Positions 45,110 through 53,203 of a DNA stretch of 64,000 nucleotides are shown piece by piece. The DNA comes from Ruegeria arenilitoris (GTDB lineage: Bacteria; Pseudomonadota; Alphaproteobacteria; Rhodobacterales; Rhodobacteraceae), in contig NZ_WPYP01000011.1 of assembly GCF_013030985.1 (NCBI RefSeq), positions 62,001 to 126,000 of the forward strand, given 5' to 3'. The notes under the pieces were generated by a model that saw only the letters and a program-made list of their open reading frames with translations, was not told the DNA's origin and did no database searches. The position numbers and the translations under genes are program-made. Position 1 is the first letter of the stretch. Every line of letters starts with the position of its first letter.

Positions 45110-46163
45110 GCTTCTCGACAATCGACGCGAACCGGCGGGCAAAGCGTTCATCTGCCTTGGCCTTTTTCTCCAGCACGTCGCGGGCAAAGACCATGTGGTC
45201 CTCATGCGCCTCGAGCATGTCGGCCATCTTCTGGTTGGTCGCGGTGCCGATGGCAGCCATGGCGGTTTGCGCCTCTTGGTCGGTCTGCACGCCGATCTCG
45301 TTGATGCGGTGGGCCACGTCCTGCTGCTGTGCGGTTTTCAGCGATTTGGTCAGGGCGTCATACAGCACCACACGCTGCTGCGTGTCTGTCTGCAACTTGT
45401 TGATCAGAACCATCTGCGTCGCCGCCTGGTTCTGTAGGGAATCGACCCAGGTTTTGCCCTTTTCGATGTAACGCTCCAGAGTCTGGGATTTGGCCAGCTT
45501 GACCTGCTCTTCCTGAACCTTGGCGTTGTACTGCTTGTTCAACTCGGCCAGTTCGGTTTCCAGCTGGGTGCGCGCGGCGGCGTCCTGTTCGACGCTGATC
45601 TTGTTTTCCAGCGTGATGATCGTCGGGTCCATGCCCTGAATTTCAGCGCGCAGCGATTCCAGCTCGGCCACGGTCGCCTCGCGGTCATCCAGTGTGCCGG
45701 TCAGGTTGTCCTCGACCTTGACGCGTTGTTCCTCCAGTACGGACAACTGCCCGTCCAGCAGTTTCACGATCACGTCGGATTTTGCGATCAGGTCCTGCAG
45801 CTTGTCGTCGATATTGGCGGTGCGCATCCGCTCCTGCCGCATCGATTCCGATTTGCCGCGTGAGAAGATGCCGACAAAGCTCTCCCACCCGGTTTTCGAG
45901 CGCATCTCGTCGAAATCCTTGGAAAACGCGTTGGTGACGTCGTCCAGCCCCATGATCAGCTCGGCGATGTTGGCGTTCATCACCTCGGTATGGGCGTGCA
46001 CGTCCTCAAGCGTGGCATTTTCGATGTCGATATCCGCCTCGGCGGTGCCAATCTTGGCGCGCGCGGCTTCGATCCGCGACGTCAGGCTTTCGATCTGCGA
46101 CTGGCTTTCCCGCACTTTGGTCTGAGTCTCTTCGATCAAGGCGTCAAATTGATGGTTCGACAT
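45084..46163 (-). CDS. Coiled-coil protein, TelA/toxic-anion-resistance-like
   Basis: The 359 residues are almost entirely helical coiled coil. The segment from about 120 on (IAKSDVIVKLLDGQLSVLEEQ, LERYIEKGKTWVDSLQNQAATQMVLINKL, QRVVLYDALTKSLKTAQQQ) has the spacing and character of TelA (PF05816) proteins of tellurite/stress operons. No membrane segment. AGGGGA precedes the ATG. It is the first gene of the operon, so its promoter must lie in 46164-46435. TelA assignment is by pattern only; a PspA-like scaffold is an alternative. Confidence 0.65.
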   Translation of the reverse strand: MSNHQFDALIEETQTKVRESQSQIESLTSRIEAARAKIGTAEADIDIENATLEDVHAHTEVMNANIAELIMGLDDVTNAFSKDFDEMRSKTGWESFVGIFSRGKSESMRQERMRTANIDDKLQDLIAKSDVIVKLLDGQLSVLEEQRVKVEDNLTGTLDDREATVAELESLRAEIQGMDPTIITLENKISVEQDAAARTQLETELAELNKQYNAKVQEEQVKLAKSQTLERYIEKGKTWVDSLQNQAATQMVLINKLQTDTQQRVVLYDALTKSLKTAQQQDVAHRINEIGVQTDQEAQTAMAAIGTATNQKMADMLEAHEDHMVFARDVLEKKAKADERFARRFASIVEKHDKNLYGR

Positions 46164-46435
46164 CTCTGCTATCCCCTTTTTTTCTTTAATTACCCAATAA
46201 GATAGGGAATGTTACGATGATTTACATCCCCTCGGGTCCAAAAATCATCCAGACTTTGGCAAACTCATCACGAAAAAGATAGCGCCATGATGCCGCCGTT
46301 TGCGATCTGTTGGACATCTGCAAAGCCAGATTTTTGATCAAATCTGGATTGATCCGCAGGGCACAGTGGACATAGACAATCCAGACCCCACCTGATTGGG
46401 TGCGCGTGAACTAAATTCCTGCCGGAGGCCGACCC
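46164..46435. other. Divergent intergenic region between the TelA-like operon and gabD
   Basis: The 272 bp are AT-rich near 46164-46260, where the promoter of the minus-strand operon must lie although no clear -35/-10 pair was found. The gabD side holds an inverted repeat (46326-46347). No ORF is credible here. Confidence 0.5.
46326..46347. promoter_or_regulatory. Inverted repeat upstream of gabD (possible operator)
   Basis: CCAGATTT-TTGATC-AAATCTGG has perfect 8-bp arms around 6 nt, about 90 nt before the gabD ATG. Its length and symmetry fit a dimeric repressor site; there is no T-run to suggest a terminator. Confidence 0.4.
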
Positions 46436-47911
46436 ATGCTGGACGCAACAACCGACCTGAAATCGATCCTGAAGAACCCCGATCTGCTGGTGACCAAAGC
46501 CTATATCGGCGGCCAGTGGGTGGATGGCGACAATGGCACCTTTGCGGTGACCAACCCGGCCCGCGGTGATGTGGTGGCCGAGGTCGCCGATGTCAGCCGC
46601 GCGCAGGTGGCCGGGGCCATTGCTCAGGCTGAAGCCGCTCAAAAGGAATGGGCCAAACTGACCGGCAAGGAACGCGCGGCGATCCTGCGGCGCTGGTTCG
46701 ACCTGATGATGGAAAACGCCGAGGATCTGGGCAAGATCCTGACTGCGGAACAAGGCAAGCCCCTGGCAGAAGCCGTTGGCGAGATCGGCTATGGCGCGTC
46801 CTTCATCGAGTTCTTCGGCGAAGAGGCCAAGCGGGTTTATGGCGAGACCATCCCCGGCCATCAGCGCGACAAGCGGATCATGGTTTTGAAACAGCCCATC
46901 GGGGTGGCGGCCTCGATCACGCCGTGGAACTTCCCCAACGCGATGATCACCCGCAAGGCCGGGCCTGCCTTGGCGGCGGGATGTGCCTTTGTCGCGCGCC
47001 CGGCGGCCGAGACCCCTCTGTCTGCACTGGTGTTGGCCTTGCTGGCCGAGCAAGCCGGTGTGCCCGCGGGTGTGTTCAACGTCGTGCCCTCGTCGCGCGC
47101 CAGCGAAGTCGGCAAGGAGTTCTGCGAAAACCCCGGCGTGCGGAAACTGACCTTTACCGGCTCGACCGAGGTGGGGCGCATCCTGCTGCGGCAGGCCGCG
47201 GATCAGGTGATGAAATGCTCGATGGAGCTGGGTGGCAACGCGCCCTTCATCGTGTTCGACGACGCCGATCTGGATGCCGCCGTCGAAGGGGCGATGCTGT
47301 GCAAGTTCCGCAACAATGGCCAGACCTGCGTCTGCGCCAACCGCATCTATGTTCAGGCCGGGGTGTATGACGCATTCGCCGCCAAGCTGAAAGCTGCGGT
47401 CGACGCGTTGAAAGTCGGGGACGGCCTGACCTCTGGCACCACCACCGGTCCGTTGATCAATGCCGATGCGGTCGCCAAGGTCGAAGAGCATATCAAGGAC
47501 GTCACCGACAAAGGGGGTTCGGTTCTGACCGGCGGACTGCCCCATGATCTGGGCGGCACCTTCTTCCAGCCGACCATCGTGACCGGTGTGACACAGGACA
47601 TGATGGTCGCGCAGGACGAAACCTTTGGCCCGCTGGCCCCGCTGTTCAAGTTCGAGGATGAGGATGACGTGATCGCCATGGCCAATGACACGATCTTCGG
47701 TCTGGCCTCGTACTTCTATGCCAAGGACCTGAGCCGCGTGTATAAAGTGGCCGAAGCGTTGGAATATGGCATCGTCGGCGTGAACACCGGCATCATCTCA
47801 ACCGAGCTTGGGCCGTTCGGCGGCGTCAAGCAATCCGGCCTGGGCCGCGAAGGCAGCCATCACGGCATGGAGGACTATCTTGAGATGAAATACGTCTGCA
47901 TGTCGGTCTAA
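46436..47911 (+). CDS. gabD: NAD(P)-dependent succinate-semialdehyde dehydrogenase
   Basis: The enzyme oxidises succinate semialdehyde to succinate, the last step of GABA degradation. The 491 residues show the aldehyde dehydrogenase fold: ITPWNFPNAMITRKAGPALAAG, the nucleotide motif FTGSTEVGRIL, the catalytic Glu in MELGGNAPF and catalytic Cys in NNGQTCVCANR. GGAGG precedes the ATG. No gabT is adjacent, so the gene seems to stand alone. Confidence 0.94.
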   Translation: MLDATTDLKSILKNPDLLVTKAYIGGQWVDGDNGTFAVTNPARGDVVAEVADVSRAQVAGAIAQAEAAQKEWAKLTGKERAAILRRWFDLMMENAEDLGKILTAEQGKPLAEAVGEIGYGASFIEFFGEEAKRVYGETIPGHQRDKRIMVLKQPIGVAASITPWNFPNAMITRKAGPALAAGCAFVARPAAETPLSALVLALLAEQAGVPAGVFNVVPSSRASEVGKEFCENPGVRKLTFTGSTEVGRILLRQAADQVMKCSMELGGNAPFIVFDDADLDAAVEGAMLCKFRNNGQTCVCANRIYVQAGVYDAFAAKLKAAVDALKVGDGLTSGTTTGPLINADAVAKVEEHIKDVTDKGGSVLTGGLPHDLGGTFFQPTIVTGVTQDMMVAQDETFGPLAPLFKFEDEDDVIAMANDTIFGLASYFYAKDLSRVYKVAEALEYGIVGVNTGIISTELGPFGGVKQSGLGREGSHHGMEDYLEMKYVCMSV

Positions 47912-47919
47912 ATAAATCA

Positions 47920-47943
47920 GGCCATCGCATATGGGCGATGGCC
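47920..47943 (+). terminator. Terminator-like hairpin after gabD
   Basis: GGCCATCGC / GCGATGGCC around ATATGG, followed by ATTTCTC. The stem is strong and the T-run weak. Confidence 0.55.
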
Positions 47944-47956
47944 ATTTCTCATACCC

Positions 47957-48000
47957 TTGTCATCAAACTGAATCCAAAACGTCACAAAAGCGCAATCAAT
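47957..48000 (+). promoter_or_regulatory. PHO-box-like array upstream of the phytase-like gene
   Basis: Four consecutive 11-bp units are in phase: TTGTCATCAAA, CTGAATCCAAA, ACGTCACAAAA, GCGCAATCAAT. PhoB sites consist of 11-bp direct repeats of the type CTGTCAT plus four A/T. The first and third units match best. The array ends 44 nt before the ATG at 48045. Confidence 0.5.
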
Positions 48001-48044
48001 GGCGGTCATCCCTCTCGCATCCAAGTAAGAGGGAAAACCTACTG

Positions 48045-50228
48045 ATGTCACTGCGCCTTGTCTGCCTGACATCTGCCCTTGCCCTGACCACAGGTCAGGC
48101 CATGGCAGAGATGAATTTCAACCGAATTGCGTCCTTCCCGGTCGTCAAGAATATGGCCGAGGGGGCCGATACCACCCGTGAGACCTCGCCCGAGATCATT
48201 GCGGCGACTGCGGATGGCATGACGCTGGTCTATACCGACAGCCCGCTGGGCGTGATCGGCATGGTCGACATCACAAACCCCGCGCACCCGGCACCTTTGG
48301 GCGCGATGGACGTGGGCGGTGAGCCGACATCCGTGGGCATCGTCGGCGCGACGGCTTTTGTGGGTGTGAACACGTCCGAAAGCTATACAGCCCCCTCGGG
48401 CAAGCTGATCTCGGTCGATATCGCAGGCAAGTCCGAAACAGGTGCCTGTGATCTGGGCGGCCAGCCTGACAGTGTCGCCATCGCCCCCGATAGCAGCTTT
48501 GTTGCCGTAGCCATCGAGAACGAGCGTGACGAAGACCTCAACGACGGCATCATCCCGCAACTGCCCGCCGGGTCGCTGGCTCTGGTGCCGCTGAAAGATG
48601 GCGCGCTGGACTGTGCGGGCATGAAAATGGCCACGCTGACCGGTCTGGCCGACGTTGCCCCGACCGACCCCGAGCCGGAATTCGTTGACATCAACGGCCT
48701 GGGCGAGACCGTCGTCACCTTGCAGGAAAACAACCACATCGCGGTTGTCGACAAGGGCGGCAACGTGGTCACCCATTTCTCGGCGGGCGCGGTGGATCTG
48801 GAAGGCATCGATGCCACCGACGAGCGCGGCGCGCTGATCTTCACCGAAAGCCAACCGGGCCGTCTTCGCGAGCCGGACGCGGTGAAATGGATCGACGACA
48901 ACCACTTCGCCACCGCCAACGAAGGCGACTACCAAGGCGGATCGCGCGGCTGGACCATCTTCCACAAGGACGGCACCGTTGTTTACGAGAACGGCACCGA
49001 TTTCGAGAAAGCCATCATTCAGATCGGGCACTACCCCGACAAACGCTCGGACAGTAAAGGCGTTGAGCCCGAAAGCGTGACCGCAGCGACCTTTGGCGGC
49101 ACACCGATGATCTTTGTGGGTGCCGAGCGCGCCTCGGTCGTGGGTGTCTATGACGCTACTGATCCGGCGAACCCGGTTCTGAAGCAACTGCTGCCCTCGG
49201 GTGTGGGCCCGGAAGGCTATGTTGCAATCCCGGACCGCAACCTGTTGATCTCGGCCAACGAAAAAGACCTGGTCGGAGATGGCGGCCCGCGGGCGCATGT
49301 GTCGATCTTCGAATATCAGGACGCCCTTGCCGCCTACCCGCATCTGACCTCGGAAGGCGCGGATGAGCTGATCGGATGGGGGGCTCTGTCCGGTCTGGTC
49401 GCGGATGAGGACGGCATGATCTACGCGGTCAACGACAGCTTCTACGGCTTCCAGCCCTCGATCTTCAAGATCGATCCCAGCCAACAGCCTGCCCGCATCG
49501 TGGACGTGATCCGCATCCACCGTCAGGACGGGAACCCGGCGCAGAAGCTGGACCTTGAAGGCATCACGCTGGACGGCAAGGGTGGCTTCTACGTCGCCTC
49601 CGAAGGTCGTACCGACCGCGTTATCCCGCACGCGATCTACCACGTCTCGGCCGAGGGCAAGATCAAGGACCGCAAGGGTGAGATCGGCCTGCCGCCGGAA
49701 CTGATGGCGGTCGAAAAACGCTTTGGGTTCGAAGGCATCACCAAGGTTGGCGCCACCCTTTGGATGGCCGTTCAGCGCGAATGGAAAGACGACCCGGAGA
49801 ACCACGTGAAACTGGTCGCCTACAATCTGGACACCAAGGAATGGGGCGCCGTGCACTATCCCAAGGCGGACCCGGAAAAAGGCTGGGTCGGTCTGTCGGA
49901 GATCGTGGCCTTCGGTGATTTTGTCTATGTCATTGAGCGTGACAACCAACACGACCACCGCGCGGTGACCAAGAAGATCTACCGCATCCCGCTGTCCGAG
50001 ATGACTCCGGCCCCGCTGGGTGGTGAACTACCCGTGGTCAGCAAGCAAGAGGTCCGCGACCTGCTGCCCGACCTGACCTCGACCGGCGGTTACGTTCTGG
50101 ACAAGATCGAAGGTCTGGCCATCCTGCCCTCGGGTGAGGCGTTCGTGATGACCGACAATGACGGCGTCGACGATGCTTCGGGCGAAACGATGTTCTGGTC
50201 GATCGGGTCGATGACAGCTGGGAACTGA
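48045..50228 (+). CDS. Secreted phytase-like esterase with N-terminal beta-propeller domain
   Basis: The 727 residues begin with a signal peptide (MSLRLVCLTSALALTTGQAMA). The first part, to about 430, is a repeat/propeller region of the choice-of-anchor type (MTLVYTDSPLGVIGMVDITNP, GGQPDSVAIAPDSSFVAVAIENERDE). The second part, about 440-720, is the phytase-like esterase domain (GALSGLVADEDGMIYAVNDSF, KLDLEGITLDGKGGFYVASEG, GYVLDKIEGLAILPSGEAFVMTDND). It is periplasmic or exported and is likely to release phosphate or act as phosphodiesterase; the upstream PHO-like repeats suggest phosphate-starvation control. Confidence 0.85.
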   Translation: MSLRLVCLTSALALTTGQAMAEMNFNRIASFPVVKNMAEGADTTRETSPEIIAATADGMTLVYTDSPLGVIGMVDITNPAHPAPLGAMDVGGEPTSVGIVGATAFVGVNTSESYTAPSGKLISVDIAGKSETGACDLGGQPDSVAIAPDSSFVAVAIENERDEDLNDGIIPQLPAGSLALVPLKDGALDCAGMKMATLTGLADVAPTDPEPEFVDINGLGETVVTLQENNHIAVVDKGGNVVTHFSAGAVDLEGIDATDERGALIFTESQPGRLREPDAVKWIDDNHFATANEGDYQGGSRGWTIFHKDGTVVYENGTDFEKAIIQIGHYPDKRSDSKGVEPESVTAATFGGTPMIFVGAERASVVGVYDATDPANPVLKQLLPSGVGPEGYVAIPDRNLLISANEKDLVGDGGPRAHVSIFEYQDALAAYPHLTSEGADELIGWGALSGLVADEDGMIYAVNDSFYGFQPSIFKIDPSQQPARIVDVIRIHRQDGNPAQKLDLEGITLDGKGGFYVASEGRTDRVIPHAIYHVSAEGKIKDRKGEIGLPPELMAVEKRFGFEGITKVGATLWMAVQREWKDDPENHVKLVAYNLDTKEWGAVHYPKADPEKGWVGLSEIVAFGDFVYVIERDNQHDHRAVTKKIYRIPLSEMTPAPLGGELPVVSKQEVRDLLPDLTSTGGYVLDKIEGLAILPSGEAFVMTDNDGVDDASGETMFWSIGSMTAGN

Positions 50229-50247
50229 TTGGCTGCCTGAATGATAG

Positions 50248-50277
50248 GCCCCACTCGGCTACGAGTGGGGCTTTCTT
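50248..50277 (+). terminator. Intrinsic terminator after the phytase-like gene
   Basis: GCCCCACTC / GAGTGGGGC around GGCTAC, followed by TTTCTT. Confidence 0.8.
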
Positions 50278-50330
50278 GAACCTGACGTCAAACCACTCTG
50301 GGGCACCTGCCGAAGCCTCAGGGTGTTGGT

Positions 50331-52307
50331 TCAGTCCCAAGGCTCGTATCGCACGTCGGAATAGTGACTGTTGGACCAATCAGGATCGACGCGACCCATC
50401 CAGGGGCACTGCCAGGCTGCGCCAAGCAGCGCGTCAATCTCGTCGCTGCGAATCTTGTTGGTTGCACCGTTTGGCACCAGCGTAATCTCACCCAGATAAA
50501 TCTGATTCACTCTCAGGAACATGTCGACGCGAATGAAGTCAAAATTCCGTCCGATCCCTTCCGCGACCTGAATCATTGTCGGCAGGCAATCCGGAATGGA
50601 AACCGGATCACCGGATCTGAAATACAATTCCTTCTCGATGAAATTGCCGTCACGATCATAGATTGTCTGGATGTGATGGGTATGGCGGCCTGTGTCGACC
50701 TGAAACAGCGCAACCCGACCGTTGGCCACGAAGAATTTCCAGTCCGGTGCGTCGCCGCCCTCAAGGCTCAGATCTTCTTCTAAGTAGATGTTGCGCGGCA
50801 TGGCTTCATACCACCAGAGCGAGCGCACTTCATCATGCACCTTTGTCAGCCACTCAGTCGAGATTTCTGCGGCCTCATCACGCAATTGATCGGATGCCGG
50901 CAAAGCGACCGGCATATTCGTTCCGGAACTGTGGTTCGATTTAAAGAAATAAACGCCATCAGGAAGTTCGTCATCCGCGGGTAAACCCGGTCGATCTGAA
51001 ATCCATGGCCTTTGCGGTATGGTTACCTTTTCCCGCAAATCTCGCGGCAGATATCCGGCACTTCGCAATTTGTCAGACGGGCTTGGCTCGGGTATCGGGC
51101 CGAAGAACTTGAACAGAACCTGCTTTTCGGTGAAGGTCGTCGGCGCAATCAGGTTCGGCAACCGTTTGTGAAACCGAAGGTATTTTCGAATGGACTGCGC
51201 CAAGGCAACCGGTAGGGATTCGCCAATGACATCAATCCCTCGTTGAAAACCGGGCGGAGGATCCAGATCCACACCGTGCAGGCCATTGTCGCGAATGATC
51301 CTCAGCGCATCCCGTGAATAATGTATCGGCTTTTGTTGGTCCGGAGGCTGCCACACGCTCAGATAATCTGCTCTGATCCGCGCACGCAGTTCGCGCAAGC
51401 CGCAGGCTTTCGTGAGCCGGTCCATTTCTTGACCGGTCTGCTCTTCCCACCTGAGGATGGACGTATCCTTGGCCTCATTAAGGTTCCATTTTTTGTAGAA
51501 GTTCTGCGTGTGTCGATCACTCGACTTTTTGTATCCACGACCCCTTTTTGCCTTGAGGCTGAACGAATGCGGGTCCCGCACCATATAATGATTGATCTGC
51601 GCGATTTCATATCTGTCGACCCGACCGAAAAAGCTCCCCATCGGGCTCTGCCCGGTTTGAACCCAGCGTTTGAGCCAGTTCCTTTGGCGGTCGTTCACGT
51701 TGGCATCGTCCAGAGACAGGGCCTCGCCTGTCGGGGTCGAAAACCGATCCAGCCGAGAGGCGGCCGGTTCAAGATCACAGAGGTGCAGGAACTGGGAAAA
51801 TCCTCCAGTCTCTTTGTTCTTTTGGAAAAACGTCTTGAATTGCGTCCTTTCCAGGCCTGCGTCACAATGCGTGTAGTCGCCGGAAATATACCGGCCGTTA
51901 AAGACAAGGTTTCCGGAATCTCCAAAGACACGCCAATTAATCAGCATCCCGATACGGTCCTGCGAACTGAGGTGATGCGCTAGATCTCCGACGGTGCCGC
52001 TGCCGATATGAATGTTCAGAAACTCGTCGGCATCCAGAAAAATACCCCAGTCGCCTTCCTTTAGAATTCCCATTTCCGCTACTAACCGGGTGGCATTTTC
52101 TTGCGCAGAGCGGTCAGTCGGTACGTCCTGGCGAATGGCCTTGACTTCGCCCCGTTCGGAAAGAGCCCGCAGCAGATCGTCCGTGGCGTCAACAGAATCA
52201 TTCGAAACGACAACAATTTGATCGAACCCAATCGCTTTGTGGTAGGCGACCCATTCCAACAGAAAGGGGGCTTCGTTCTTCATCGCCGAAAACAGTATGT
52301 TCGCCAT
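50331..52307 (-). CDS. Glycosyltransferase family 2 / TupA-type ATP-grasp fusion
   Basis: The 658 residues run from ATG 52307; a longer frame to 52484 exists and no start has a good ribosome-binding site. Residues about 1-300 form a GT2 (PF13704-like) domain: ILFSAMKNEAPFLLEWVAYHK, VVVSNDSVDATDDLL and the DAD motif in GIFLDADEFLNIH. Residues about 400-650 match TupA-like ATP-grasp: FFKSNHSSGTNMPVAL, RNIYLEEDLSLEGGDAPDWKF and FDFIRVDMFLRVNQIYLGEITLVPNGA. It probably makes or amidates/peptidylates a surface polysaccharide. It stands alone. Confidence 0.8.
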   Translation of the reverse strand: MANILFSAMKNEAPFLLEWVAYHKAIGFDQIVVVSNDSVDATDDLLRALSERGEVKAIRQDVPTDRSAQENATRLVAEMGILKEGDWGIFLDADEFLNIHIGSGTVGDLAHHLSSQDRIGMLINWRVFGDSGNLVFNGRYISGDYTHCDAGLERTQFKTFFQKNKETGGFSQFLHLCDLEPAASRLDRFSTPTGEALSLDDANVNDRQRNWLKRWVQTGQSPMGSFFGRVDRYEIAQINHYMVRDPHSFSLKAKRGRGYKKSSDRHTQNFYKKWNLNEAKDTSILRWEEQTGQEMDRLTKACGLRELRARIRADYLSVWQPPDQQKPIHYSRDALRIIRDNGLHGVDLDPPPGFQRGIDVIGESLPVALAQSIRKYLRFHKRLPNLIAPTTFTEKQVLFKFFGPIPEPSPSDKLRSAGYLPRDLREKVTIPQRPWISDRPGLPADDELPDGVYFFKSNHSSGTNMPVALPASDQLRDEAAEISTEWLTKVHDEVRSLWWYEAMPRNIYLEEDLSLEGGDAPDWKFFVANGRVALFQVDTGRHTHHIQTIYDRDGNFIEKELYFRSGDPVSIPDCLPTMIQVAEGIGRNFDFIRVDMFLRVNQIYLGEITLVPNGATNKIRSDEIDALLGAAWQCPWMGRVDPDWSNSHYSDVRYEPWD

Positions 52308-52517
52308 CTTGAAAAGTATTCTCTTGCCTGCCCAACCGACCCCAGCCGCGATCATGTACATTGAACCAAAACATGCGGGCTTCACCGGGTTGTCACGTAC
52401 TAACAGCCCAGTCGCCGCTATGAAATACCGTAGTGCTCGCGGAACTCGGGGGATGAGTTCAATCGCCAGACGGGTTGTTTGCATCTGTCCATTGCAAACG
52501 CAGACATTTTCATCCCT

Positions 52518-52555
52518 GAAAAAACAACGCCCCGCGCCTGGAGGTGCGCGGGGCG
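52518..52555 (-). terminator. Intrinsic terminator of hsp20
   Basis: On the minus strand the stem CGCCCCGCGC / GCGCGGGGCG is followed by TTGTTTTTTC. Confidence 0.85.
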
Positions 52556-52563
52556 TGCAGTCT

Positions 52564-52592
52564 GCGACAGTCCAGAGAGGCGGGACTGTCGC
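52564..52592. other. Second hairpin in the hsp20 3' region
   Basis: Perfect 10-bp arms GCGACAGTCC / GGACTGTCGC enclose 9 nt, between the hsp20 stop and its terminator. It could protect the mRNA 3' end or act as a tandem terminator. Confidence 0.6.
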
Positions 52593-52608
52593 TTTGGGGT
52601 CAACGGCC

Positions 52609-53076
52609 TCAGTTCACGGCCTTGGCGTCGACCACGTCCTTTTCGATGGCCTTGGCCGAAGAAATCTCGATCCGGCGCGGTTTCAGGGCCTCGGGCACTT
52701 CGCGCTTCAGGTCGATGTTCAGCATGCCGTTCTCATGGCTCGCGCCGGTGACGCGCACGTGATCGGCCAGCGCAAAGCGGCGCTCGAACGCGCGGGTGGC
52801 GATGCCACGGTGCAGGTAGCTGCGTTCTTTGTCCTCGGCGGCTTTCTTGCCGGCGACGATCAGCGCGTTTTCCTTCATTTCGACCGACAGGTCATCTTCC
52901 GAAAAACCGGCGACAGCGACCGAGATGCGATAGGTGTCGGCATCGGTTTTTTCGATGTTGTAAGGCGGATAGCTGGGCTGAGCCACGTCATTGGTCAGGA
53001 CGCGGTCCATCATGTCGGCGATCTGGTCGAACCCAATGGTGGCGCGGTGCAGCGGTGCAAAATCAAACGTACGCAT
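52609..53076 (-). CDS. Small heat-shock protein (Hsp20/IbpA family)
   Basis: This ATP-independent holdase has 155 residues. The N-terminus MRTFDFAPLHRATIGFDQI is typical of IbpA-type proteins of alphaproteobacteria; the alpha-crystallin domain spans about 35-130 (YRISVAVAGFSEDDLSVEMKE, FALADHVRVTGASHENGMLNIDL) and an IEI motif lies in the tail. A sigma-32 promoter precedes it at 53175-53203. Confidence 0.95.
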   Translation of the reverse strand: MRTFDFAPLHRATIGFDQIADMMDRVLTNDVAQPSYPPYNIEKTDADTYRISVAVAGFSEDDLSVEMKENALIVAGKKAAEDKERSYLHRGIATRAFERRFALADHVRVTGASHENGMLNIDLKREVPEALKPRRIEISSAKAIEKDVVDAKAVN

Positions 53077-53174
53077 GTGTCATATCCTCATGTCTGAGCG
53101 ATCTGTGTTTTGCCCTCCGTTCGGACGGGCGGTTCAGAATGCCGGGCCCCGTTTGCGGCGACCCGGTACAGTTC

Positions 53175-53203
53175 ACATGGGGAGCATTTTGACCGAGTTC
53201 AAG
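53175..53203 (-). promoter_or_regulatory. Sigma-32 (RpoH) promoter of hsp20
   Basis: On the minus strand CTTGAA (53198-53203), a 15-nt spacer and CCCCATGT (53175-53182) match the heat-shock consensus exactly. The -35 overlaps the stop codon of the upstream protease gene. The leader would be about 90 nt. Confidence 0.8.

Larger units (their letters stand above)
52308..52608. other. Intergenic region between hsp20 and the glycosyltransferase gene
   Basis: This 301-bp region holds a hairpin at 52564-52592 and the hsp20 terminator at 52518-52555. The remaining part, 52308-52510, could code an N-terminal extension of the glycosyltransferase but shows no conserved motif there; its promoter is presumably in this part but was not identified. 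Confidence 0.5.

Noticed and set aside
48048-49958. 636-codon minus-strand frame opposite the phytase-like gene
   Set aside because: Shadow frame; the plus-strand protein has a signal peptide and two recognisable domains.
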